The notes below the pieces were generated by a model, which saw only the letters and a list, made by a program, of their open reading frames with translations, searched no databases and was not told the origin of the DNA. A stretch of 64,000 nt of DNA, taken from Methylovulum sp. (GTDB lineage: Bacteria; Pseudomonadota; Gammaproteobacteria; Methylococcales; Methylomonadaceae). Positions 44,601 to 52,421 of the stretch are shown piece after piece. The number at the start of each line of letters is the position of its first letter. Positions within the stretch are counted from its first letter, which is position 1. A program made the translations under genes and the position numbers. The DNA is taken from contig JAQTQZ010000001.1 in the NCBI GenBank assembly GCA_028712695.1, forward strand, positions 141,776 through 205,775. The letters run 5' to 3'.

Positions 44601-45347
44601 ATGCCGTTTCAATTTACAGTTAGTCCAGATTTTTCACCAGACCATTTGTCTGGATGGTATATTTTTAATACATGGCTTCAAAAACAGACAGGGCAGGCTA
44701 TCCATTTAGAAATGTACAGTAGTTTTCAAAGCCAGCGAGAGGTTATTCAGCGTGATAACATCGATTTGATTTATGCCAATCCTTTTGATGCGGCAATGTT
44801 GGTGCGTGAAAAAGGCTTTTTGCCATTAGTTAAAGCCGTGGGGGTTTCTGATGAAGCCATTATTGCTGTCAGCGCAGATAATTTTATTGACGATGTCGCG
44901 AATTTACTGCCCGGAACTAAGGTTGCAGTAACCGAAGATCCTGATGTACGGATGATGGGCATGATAATGTTGGAACCTGCGGATTTGAATGCAAGTAATA
45001 TGGAGGTCACTGTTTATGACACTTATATATTAGTGGCAAAAAATTTACTTCAGGGAAATGTCGATGTTGGTGTTTTTTTGGCTGAAGCCTATGATGATTT
45101 ATCTAATATGATTAAAAGCAAACTAAAAATTTTAGTGCGTAGCCAGATTAGTGTAATTAACCATTCTTTGATGATAGGGCCTAAATTTGCTGATAAAAGG
45201 GATGAGATTCAGAACTTGTTAGTTTCTATGGATCAGGATGATAAAGGAAAAAGTGTTTTAAAAAGCTTGGGCTTTGAAGCGTGGACTAAAGTTGAAGATG
45301 AAGAAATGGAGTTTATGATTGATTTGATGGATACCTTGGCAATATAA
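44601..45347 (+). CDS. PhnD-like ligand-binding domain protein, cytoplasmic
   Basis: 248 residues of the PhnD/PBP2 periplasmic-binding-protein fold: FTVSPDFSPDHLSGWYIF, IDLIYANPFDAAMLV, GFLPLVKAVG, LPGTKVAVTEDPDVR and VDVGVFLAEAYDDL. These proteins normally bind phosphonates or other anions for ABC transporters, but here there is no signal peptide, lipobox or transporter nearby. As the last gene of the signalling unit it more likely serves as a cytoplasmic ligand sensor. Ligand unknown. Confidence 0.82.
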   Translation: MPFQFTVSPDFSPDHLSGWYIFNTWLQKQTGQAIHLEMYSSFQSQREVIQRDNIDLIYANPFDAAMLVREKGFLPLVKAVGVSDEAIIAVSADNFIDDVANLLPGTKVAVTEDPDVRMMGMIMLEPADLNASNMEVTVYDTYILVAKNLLQGNVDVGVFLAEAYDDLSNMIKSKLKILVRSQISVINHSLMIGPKFADKRDEIQNLLVSMDQDDKGKSVLKSLGFEAWTKVEDEEMEFMIDLMDTLAI

Positions 45348-45358
45348 AAATCGCGTAG

Positions 45359-45385
45359 TGCGGATATTTTTTCAAATCATCCGCA
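45359..45385. terminator. Possible terminator between convergent genes
   Basis: TGCGGAT / ATCCGCA stem with a 13-base loop between the PhnD-like gene and the P-type ATPase gene. There is no strong T run after it. Confidence 0.35.
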
Positions 45386-45439
45386 TCCATTGCCATGTTT
45401 AAAACGAATATGGCTTTGCTAAACCTAGGATCTGGGCTG

Positions 45440-47398
45440 TCAAAAATCAGAAAGTGTTTTTGGCGGAATAGCAGCACGTAGTGCATTTAATACAGCCAAC
45501 ACATCAATTATTTCTTGGGCGATGGCGCCTGCTACAGGATTAAGATAGCCTAACCCAGCCAGTACCATTCCGATTATGCTTAATACCATCCCGCCAACTG
45601 CACTTTGTAAAGCGATTTTTCGCATACGTGCACCAATGTGAAAGAGTTCATCAACCTTTAATAGGGAGCTGTCCATGATGACTGCATCAGCAGATTCTCC
45701 TGTGATATCGCTATTTTGACCAAAAGCTATACCGATAGTCGCTGCAGTTAGGGCAGGGGCATCGTTAATACCGTCACCCAAAAATACTGTTTTTGCCGCT
45801 TTGGTTTCATTACGCACTATTTCCAATTTTTGTTCGGGGCTTTGGCTGAAAAAAATATGTTTAATGCCTACTTTTTCAGCCAGATAAGAGACTTCGGACT
45901 CGCGATCGCCTGACACCAGTAATACTCTTTCAAATAGATGATTTGGCCGTAAATGATTAATAAATGATGAGCTATCTGTGCGTACTTCATCACGAAATTG
46001 CAAGGTCGCGGCATAAACACCACCAATCAGGACAATACATTCTAGCCCCCCAGCGGCAGGTGGTAAATTTTCCACTGCGCTGGATGGTTGTTGTTCAACA
46101 AATTTCTTTCTGCTAGTGATCTGCACTTGTTTTCCGTTTACATCACCTTTAAGGCCTTCTCCAGGCAACTCGGTAATATTGTTAACGTTCAGTAGCGGAA
46201 GGGACGCTTTTTCTGCAGCTTTGATAATGGAGCTGGAAAGCGGATGTTTAGAATAGCGCTCCAGACTAGCAATTAAGGTCAGCACCTCCTGTTCACTATA
46301 ATCTTCGCCTGAAATTAAGGCCGTTAACGTAGGGCGCCCATACGTCAGGGTACCTGTTTTATCAAAAATCGCTGTTCGGCACGTGCCAATGGTTTCCAGA
46401 ATTGCGGGATTTTTGATGATAATTTCCCGGCGGGCGGCCAGTGAGATTGAACTGATGATAGTAACGGGAATGCCAATGAGTAGAGGGCATGGCGTGGCGA
46501 TAACCAGTACCGCCAGAAAACGGATGACATCGTCACTAATTACCCAAGCAATCATGGCAATAATAATCGCCAAAGGGGTATAAAGAGCACCCAGTTGATC
46601 ACCTAGCCGTCTGATATTTGGGCGATACTGTTCTGATGAGCGCATAACATCCATGATCTTTGCATAGCGTGAATCAACTGCCAGTTTGTCAGCACGAATG
46701 GTTAAGGCCGAGCCGCCATTAATAGCGCCAGACATGACTTTAGAACCGCTGGTTTTCGACATCATATATGGCTCGCCAGTCAGGTAGGATTCATCCATCG
46801 TGCCGGAACCTTCCATGACCGTGCCATCAACGGGGCAAAGTTCATGCGGCATGATCAATAAGGTGTCGCCGATGATAACTTGCTCCGTAGCAATGTCCGT
46901 CAGTGTGCCAGCTGATTTTTTATGGGCAATAGATGGCATACGGCTAGCAAGGGCCTCTAGCACAGAAGATGCTTTTTGCACCGCGTAGCATTCCAGCACG
47001 GCACCTCCAGAAAGCATTAAAACGACTAAACTACCGGCTAGATATTCATCCAGACAAACCGCCGTAATAATAGCGATGCCGGCTAATAAGTCGGCACCAA
47101 AATTCCCTTGAAAGAGCTTTTCAATAAGTTGATAAATAAGAGGAATGCCACATATTATCAAAACAGCAAGCAAGGGTGATTGTACCAGTGCAATGGAAAA
47201 ATCAAGTTGTCCCTGATAGATGTGCGTAATTTCAGAGGAAATGTCTATATTTAGTGTCAATGTGTAAATTTCATCCACATTAGCAATATAGCGCAGTAAC
47301 AGATAAGCAGTAATGCCCACTAGGCTTAAAACGGCAATACGGGTGCCAGATGTTGGGGACGTTGTTGCTGATGGCTTGGTTTTGGGCATATCAGTCAT
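45440..47398 (-). CDS. Heavy-metal (P1B-type) ATPase
   Basis: A 652-residue ATP-driven metal transporter. Phosphorylation motif DKTGTLT (about residue 344), membrane motif TPCPL (about 303), TGEP actuator loop ([11 protein letters not shown]), ATP-binding SKHPL, and [10 protein letters not shown] hinge. About eight membrane helices. There is no N-terminal HMA-type CxxC metal-binding domain; the N-terminus is short and Ser/Thr-rich. Substrate cannot be set; TPCPL is not the CPC of copper pumps. Fourteen bases downstream of the cytochrome b561 gene, likely co-transcribed. Confidence 0.88.
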   Translation of the reverse strand: MTDMPKTKPSATTSPTSGTRIAVLSLVGITAYLLLRYIANVDEIYTLTLNIDISSEITHIYQGQLDFSIALVQSPLLAVLIICGIPLIYQLIEKLFQGNFGADLLAGIAIITAVCLDEYLAGSLVVLMLSGGAVLECYAVQKASSVLEALASRMPSIAHKKSAGTLTDIATEQVIIGDTLLIMPHELCPVDGTVMEGSGTMDESYLTGEPYMMSKTSGSKVMSGAINGGSALTIRADKLAVDSRYAKIMDVMRSSEQYRPNIRRLGDQLGALYTPLAIIIAMIAWVISDDVIRFLAVLVIATPCPLLIGIPVTIISSISLAARREIIIKNPAILETIGTCRTAIFDKTGTLTYGRPTLTALISGEDYSEQEVLTLIASLERYSKHPLSSSIIKAAEKASLPLLNVNNITELPGEGLKGDVNGKQVQITSRKKFVEQQPSSAVENLPPAAGGLECIVLIGGVYAATLQFRDEVRTDSSSFINHLRPNHLFERVLLVSGDRESEVSYLAEKVGIKHIFFSQSPEQKLEIVRNETKAAKTVFLGDGINDAPALTAATIGIAFGQNSDITGESADAVIMDSSLLKVDELFHIGARMRKIALQSAVGGMVLSIIGMVLAGLGYLNPVAGAIAQEIIDVLAVLNALRAAIPPKTLSDF

Positions 47399-47412
47399 TT
47401 TGCTACAATCAC

Positions 47413-47976
47413 TTATTCGTCGTTTGATTTTTTATAACCACTGACCATTGATCGGGCAAGATTTTCTTTGTGTATATAGCTTTCGATGGCCACACCTACA
47501 ATATGAATAAAGACTAGCAGTAGTGAAAGGTTAGCGAACAACTCATGCGTTTCTTCCCAAAGTTTTTCATGGCCAGAACCTATAAAAGACAACGGGCCTG
47601 CATTTTGGTCAGCACCATAGACGGCGAATCCAGTCAGAGTGGTTATGAATAAGCTGATTAGCAATAACATGATCATTGCCGCCCCTGCAGGATTGTGGCC
47701 GATATAGCGCTTAGCTTTTGATGAGACGAGTTCTTTAACATAACGGCAAGATTCTGAAGGGTTACATAAAAAAGTTGAAAATTTTGCGTATTTGTTACCG
47801 ATAAATCCCCAGAATAAACGAAAGATCAGTAATGCGAAGACAAAATAACCTGCCCAGACATGAATTGTTAATAAGTCATCTTCAGTCAGGTAGGCTATGG
47901 CAAAACTGATAACTAGTAGCCAATGGAAAGCCCTGAGCGGAAGATCCCAGACTTTAATTAATGTATGTGTATTCAT
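47413..47976 (-). CDS. Cytochrome b561-type di-haem membrane protein
   Basis: 187 residues, four membrane helices. The N-terminal [17 protein letters not shown] and [21 protein letters not shown] hold His ligands in helices 1 and 2; helix 4 has [20 protein letters not shown]. This is the bacterial cytochrome b561/Ni-Fe-hydrogenase-type cytochrome b family. Expected to transfer electrons between quinol or periplasmic carriers. Placed directly upstream of a P-type ATPase. Confidence 0.85.
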   Translation of the reverse strand: MNTHTLIKVWDLPLRAFHWLLVISFAIAYLTEDDLLTIHVWAGYFVFALLIFRLFWGFIGNKYAKFSTFLCNPSESCRYVKELVSSKAKRYIGHNPAGAAMIMLLLISLFITTLTGFAVYGADQNAGPLSFIGSGHEKLWEETHELFANLSLLLVFIHIVGVAIESYIHKENLARSMVSGYKKSNDE

Positions 47977-48091
47977 GATTAATTCCTATTGTGGGTGCTG
48001 TTTGATTGGAGAATTTGAAAAGAGGCGTACTTTAAGCGCCTTAACTATAGCCCCATTTTTTTTTAAAATCACACAAATTTAATGTGCTTAG

Positions 48092-48415
48092 GTTCTGTTG
48101 ACATGGATTGCCTCAGCCCAATGCGGGTGGGAGCAATGCGCCAGAATTCCATGAAATTGACGGTTTTCATGTTGAACCTGGAAATGTCCTGTGGTAAAGC
48201 TTGATTTTGCTGAAAACGCATTCCAGCAATTGCCGTTCCTTATAGCCAAACCAATCACAGGGAGGGGCGGTCTGTCCCAATTTCTGTGTGGTGGTATCAC
48301 ACGCTTGCACGAAGGTGCCGCAGTCATAGCCCTCCTCTCGGCCACGACCGCTTGCGTGTCTTCTGGTGTCAGTTGCAACTGCGGGTCGTCCGCGACATTG
48401 CCTAGGCCTGCTCAC
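48092..48415 (-). pseudogene. IS5-family transposase 3' remnant with terminal repeat
   Basis: The minus strand has the end of a DDE transposase: CDWFGYKERQLLECVFSKIK (catalytic Glu region), then after a frame change NFMEF. The element end GTTCTGTTGACATGG starts at 48092 with TTAG outside it, a YTAR target. The 5' half and second end are missing or unrecognisable. Same end sequence as the MITE at 3939-4047. Confidence 0.65.
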
Positions 48416-48739
48416 TGGTCAAGGTGAATGCTAGCGGGTTACCCAAGACCTCGTGATGGCTTGGGTTTAGTGCCGAAACCACCCTGTGGACGCCGAACAG
48501 ACACTCACTCGGATGACCGTGCAGTCCTTCAAGGCAATCTCCGCAAGGTCTGTTATGCAGGCGTGGCACAGGACTTACCAGGCATCTCACCGGAACCCGC
48601 AGGAACAGGGTTTGAAAACGTTGGTTCTGTTGCCGTAAGGCTATTTTTGTTTGGCATGTGGTGGTTAAGGTCTCATTAATATTGGGTGTTCTAAGATCTA
48701 TTCCGATCTAAAATTATTTAGCTTTTAAGGAAGGTTATT
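48416..48739. other. GC-rich, structured, non-coding-looking block
   Basis: Between the IS5 remnant and the glycine-zipper gene. From about 48430 to 48640 the base composition is high and short inverted repeats occur, for example CCCAAG...CTTGGG near 48440-48465. Open frames exist on both strands but none looks like a protein. The texture resembles a fragment of a catalytic RNA such as a group II intron, but I cannot show a diagnostic domain. From 48690 on it is the promoter/leader of the next gene. Confidence 0.3.
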
Positions 48740-49150
48740 ATGAAAAAGATGCTTTTTATAATCCAATTAATGATGGTTGTTATGTTTTGTTCCGTCTCGT
48801 CTTATGTTTTTGCCGATGATGATTATTGGGAGCACCGCCATCATCGCCCCCATTATCGTGAAGTCGTGCGCTATTATCCGCAGCCACGCCCGTATGTGCG
48901 CGAGGTAGTTAGGTATTATCCCCGTCCACGGCCTTATTACCGCGAAGCGGTACGGTACTATCCACAGCCGCCCCGTTATGTTGAACCTCAGCGCCAAATC
49001 TATCAAGACCCCCGTTCTACACAAGGGCTGGCAGGTGGTGTTGTAGGTAGTGTGTTTGGTTACCAGTTAGGGGGCGGTGATCCGCTGGCGACTGGATTAG
49101 GCGCTGCCGCCGGATCGTATTTGGGTAACGGTATGGCGGGCAGATGGTAG
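48740..49150 (+). CDS. Exported protein with Tyr/Pro/Arg repeats and glycine zipper
   Basis: 136 residues. Signal peptide (KKMLFIIQLMMVVMFCSVSS...VFA), an HHRPHYR segment, three tandem 14-residue repeats of the form REVVRYYPQPRPYV, and a C-terminal glycine-zipper (GLAGGVVGSVFGYQLGGG) ending GSYLGNGM. Glycine-zipper 2TM proteins associate with the outer membrane (SlyB-like). AAGGAAGG precedes the ATG. Repeat units vary slightly (PRPRPYY, PQPPRYV). Function unknown. It lies between IS remnants. Confidence 0.8.
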   Translation: MKKMLFIIQLMMVVMFCSVSSYVFADDDYWEHRHHRPHYREVVRYYPQPRPYVREVVRYYPRPRPYYREAVRYYPQPPRYVEPQRQIYQDPRSTQGLAGGVVGSVFGYQLGGGDPLATGLGAAAGSYLGNGMAGRW

Positions 49151-49189
49151 GGTGAAGATAATCTTTGTCGTGTAATTAAATTAACAAAA

Positions 49190-49536
49190 CGGCAGTGGGT
49201 CAAAGCTGTGACTTTGCATGAAAATGTTGTGGAGCGGTTATGGCGGAGCATCAAATATGAGGCGACGTCTATCCGAAAAATTACACATCACTGCTGGTGG
49301 GCTTGGCGGAGTATTTTAGCTTTTACAACGACGGGCGGTTTCATCAGGTATTAAGCTATAAAACGCCGGATCAAGTCTATCGGACGGGAGACGGTGGTGC
49401 GGCAAAAATCGCCGGTCATTTTGGCGATAAAAATGAATCTTCAAGTGAAGAAACGGGGCAGCAACCCTCTGCTGTGATAGAGACGACACCCTCTTAAATT
49501 GGACATTTTCTTGTCTGGATAATGGGATCCACTATA
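49190..49536 (+). mobile_element. IS3-family 3' end (orfB C-terminus and right terminal repeat)
   Basis: Reads VERLWRSIKYEA, then after a frame change GLAEYFSFYNDGRFHQVLSY and KTPDQVYRT, the OrfB C-terminus of IS3 elements. The right end GGGATCCACTATA finishes at 49536 and is the inverse of the left end at 13210. Frameshifted and lacking the catalytic core. Confidence 0.75.
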
Positions 49537-49631
49537 GTCCTCCATTTTATTATCCCGAACCCAGGTTACTGAACAAGTTACGATCGCGCTTAGGCTGCCG
49601 AATTGCGGTCGTAACTTATTTTCAGCGCTTT

Positions 49632-51314
49632 TTAGTTCAATTGTGGCAATACTGTAGTTTTTTCGATAGTGACTGCTTGCAAATCACTTGGGTTAAGACC
49701 CAGTAGGTTTAAGATAGTAGGCGCAATTTGCGTTGTTTCTACCTTATCAGTAACCATTTTGCTTTGGTTGATACCCGCCCCCCAAACAACGATAGGAACA
49801 TGGCGATCATTGACCGCATGGCCGCCGTGTTCAGCGATTTTTTTCAATGAACCGCCCCCGAAAACACTGCCTGTTTTAGCGATTCCGACTACATCAGGCA
49901 CCCGCGCATCACTAAAACCAACTTGAAACAGTTTTGCCGCATCAGCACCGGCATAAACCGCTTTCAAACCAGCTTGGGTAAAAGGTTTGCTTGTAATGTT
50001 ACCCTTACGGTCAGAGCCGATACCGGTTCCTGAATAATTCAAAAGGAAATTCTTGGCAAAACCGGCCGCTTCTGGCGATCTGTCTTTAAGCCAAATAAGC
50101 ACGCCGTCATCGTCTAACGAGTGGGCAACTAGGCCATCGGCGCCAAGATGTGTGGCATTCCAGGCATCATCCAACGCAGCTAACATATCGCCGTCATTGA
50201 TAACCGTTAATTGCGCGCGATTTTCTGGTGACTGGCCATGTTTTGCGGAGACGATGACAACGGTGTTGCTGTCAACTGCACCGACGATTTTGCCGATAGA
50301 TTGGTCGACAAAATTTAAGGCGCCGCTAAGCACAGGGCCTGGTACTAAAGTGCCGGTGCTGGCATCCTTAGTATAGCCGCCTAGGCCGTTCGGAATAATA
50401 TTGGCAGGGTTGCTGGGATCGTAATAACTGGAAAAATTAAGTTTTTGAGCGGTAGAAACCGATTGGAAGTTCATGCCATAAATGGCCGGTGCACCTGGTG
50501 TTGCAGTTCCAGCGTGATTTTTGCCCAGTGCCCAGTTCACTACCGCATTAACTTTCAAGCCATCATAAAGCTGGGTGTTTATGTTGTCTTTAGTGAAGTC
50601 ATCAGCGCCATTGGCCACGACAAGGCTATTGATTTCTGGGGTGAAGAACTCGCTAATGCCTTTACCGCTGGGGCCGTTGACAATTTCATACGCAGGATGC
50701 TTGTCAGACCAGGCGGTGCGTAAATTATTGTTATGCGCGACTTCGAATATCGTGTTGACTTGCATGTATTGATGCGGATAAACCGGCAAGCAAGTGGCAG
50801 GGTCAACAGGAAGTTGAGCTGAGTCGATAAGGTTTGCAGCGTTGCCGGTCAATTTGGAAATGAGCGAAAAGCTGCTTGGGGTGTTTTTGTATAAGCCGGC
50901 AATATTTTGGCCAGCATCAAGGCGATCCATATTCTTATCGATACTTTCGTCATAAGCTACTATCGCACCCAGTGTGGCACCAGCGCATTGCGTGGTTCCT
51001 GCGGGCAAAAGCGCACGGTTGTAGGCGACATCGTAATAGATGCCGGTAGTTTTTGGATTGCCGCCTGTAATTTGACCGATCAGCCCTGGAAAAGAGTCTG
51101 AAGGAAATGGAGTCTTGGCATTAGCATATTCAACACCTTGGTTAACTAAAGTCGCCAAAGTTGAAGTAGGGTTATTTTTCACAAACCAGTCAAGGTCGTT
51201 TTGATGCAGACCGTCTACAGAGATTAACACGACATGTTGGGCTGGTGTTGCCGCGCTTGCGTCAACGGCGCTTAACGCTATCGCAACAGCTAAAGGTAAA
51301 AGGGCTTTTTTCAT
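49632..51314 (-). CDS. Exported type I phosphodiesterase/alkaline phosphatase-like protein
   Basis: 560 residues. Signal peptide (MKKALLPLAVAIALSAVDAS), then the metal-binding start VVLISVDGLHQNDLDWF, nucleophile region FPSDSFPGLIG, and late VSAKHGQSP and AEHGGHAVNDRHVPIVVW, which carry metal ligands. This is the alkaline-phosphatase superfamily, nucleotide pyrophosphatase/phosphodiesterase branch. Substrate unknown. Start at 51314 (AGG upstream) gives a clean signal; the frame could begin five codons earlier. Confidence 0.85.
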   Translation of the reverse strand: MKKALLPLAVAIALSAVDASAATPAQHVVLISVDGLHQNDLDWFVKNNPTSTLATLVNQGVEYANAKTPFPSDSFPGLIGQITGGNPKTTGIYYDVAYNRALLPAGTTQCAGATLGAIVAYDESIDKNMDRLDAGQNIAGLYKNTPSSFSLISKLTGNAANLIDSAQLPVDPATCLPVYPHQYMQVNTIFEVAHNNNLRTAWSDKHPAYEIVNGPSGKGISEFFTPEINSLVVANGADDFTKDNINTQLYDGLKVNAVVNWALGKNHAGTATPGAPAIYGMNFQSVSTAQKLNFSSYYDPSNPANIIPNGLGGYTKDASTGTLVPGPVLSGALNFVDQSIGKIVGAVDSNTVVIVSAKHGQSPENRAQLTVINDGDMLAALDDAWNATHLGADGLVAHSLDDDGVLIWLKDRSPEAAGFAKNFLLNYSGTGIGSDRKGNITSKPFTQAGLKAVYAGADAAKLFQVGFSDARVPDVVGIAKTGSVFGGGSLKKIAEHGGHAVNDRHVPIVVWGAGINQSKMVTDKVETTQIAPTILNLLGLNPSDLQAVTIEKTTVLPQLN

Positions 51315-51586
51315 TTTTTGGCCTATCATTGGGTTGTTGGAGGCGCAAGTGTATGGGTGGTCTGTGACAGAATAATGAACAGAAGATTACCAAAATGTAA
51401 TGTAGAAAAACCAATTAGTGGCGTCTTAATTGCTTATATCCTACCTAATAATGGACGCACACTTTCAAAGCCCACCAACTTGCCGGTAGTGTCCCAGCTA
51501 TGGATATTGCACAGCAAGCCAATTGATAAAGTGTGTTCCATGTGTATTAACCTAAGCTTGGCGGCAGATAAAAAGAGACTGAAAAA

Positions 51587-52402
51587 ATGAATCCAAAATG
51601 CTTGCTGGTTTTCTTTTGCACGGCTATTGGTTTGCCATTGGCGGCCTTATCCCAAGATGAACCGGATTATAAGACAACGGGGCCAGTGCTGGTTCTACCA
51701 GACCACTCACCTGATACGGCAAGGTATTATCCAAGTTCTTCCGAAGGCTTGGCGTTGTCAAATGTCACGTTCAAATCGGGTAAAGGTTGGTGGATATTAA
51801 GCTGTGAAACTACCTGCAAAATTACGCCTTCAACATTGACGGTAAGCGAAGGGCAGTATTCACAGTACGATGATTTATCCTATAAGGTTTTGCAATGGTC
51901 GCCAGTGCCAACAGGCAACACGTTGCTGATGTTCAAACCGTTACATGTGCCGGCACATACACTAAAGTTGTCTGCCGGGCCGATAACGACTTACTATCCC
52001 ATTGATGGGGACTCTATCGAAAAGGCCATGTCGGTAAGGGCGAAAGAGGCCGAGTTGTTGCTTCTTGATGGTACAAGGGCGCAATTGTTACCGGTATTGG
52101 TATTGCCGGACAGCAAAAGCGACCAATCAAAAGGCGTAATTTCCCTTGAGTTACGGATTGGGGAGCAGCGCCAGACACTTGTGCAAGGCAATTTCATTGT
52201 GCAAGACAATTATATTTTTAGCCCGAAAGAGTATTTGCCGTGGTCTGGTGATATGGATAATGATGGCAAACTCGATGTGCTTATCCGGTCGGGTTTTTGT
52301 GGATCGGTGGCGCTATTCTTATCATCCTTGGCAAAGCCGGGTGAGCTGGTAGGTGAAGCGGGGCGCTTCGAGTATTTGCCGCTTGCCGGTAACAACTGCT
52401 AA
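51587..52402 (+). CDS. Exported protein with a Ca-binding-like DxDxDG motif
   Basis: 271 residues with a signal peptide (CLLVFFCTAIGLPLAALS). The C-terminal part has DMDNDGKLDVLI, an FG-GAP/dockerin-like calcium loop. No enzyme motif. Its stop is 19 bases before the start of the kelch lipoprotein, so the two probably form one unit. Family not recognised. Confidence 0.7.
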   Translation: MNPKCLLVFFCTAIGLPLAALSQDEPDYKTTGPVLVLPDHSPDTARYYPSSSEGLALSNVTFKSGKGWWILSCETTCKITPSTLTVSEGQYSQYDDLSYKVLQWSPVPTGNTLLMFKPLHVPAHTLKLSAGPITTYYPIDGDSIEKAMSVRAKEAELLLLDGTRAQLLPVLVLPDSKSDQSKGVISLELRIGEQRQTLVQGNFIVQDNYIFSPKEYLPWSGDMDNDGKLDVLIRSGFCGSVALFLSSLAKPGELVGEAGRFEYLPLAGNNC

Positions 52403-52421
52403 TTCAGGTTGCAAGGTGTTT

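Noticed and set aside
48740..49150. Tyr/Pro/Arg repeats as an assembly artefact
   Set aside because: The units differ from each other in several codons, so they are real diverged repeats rather than duplicated reads.
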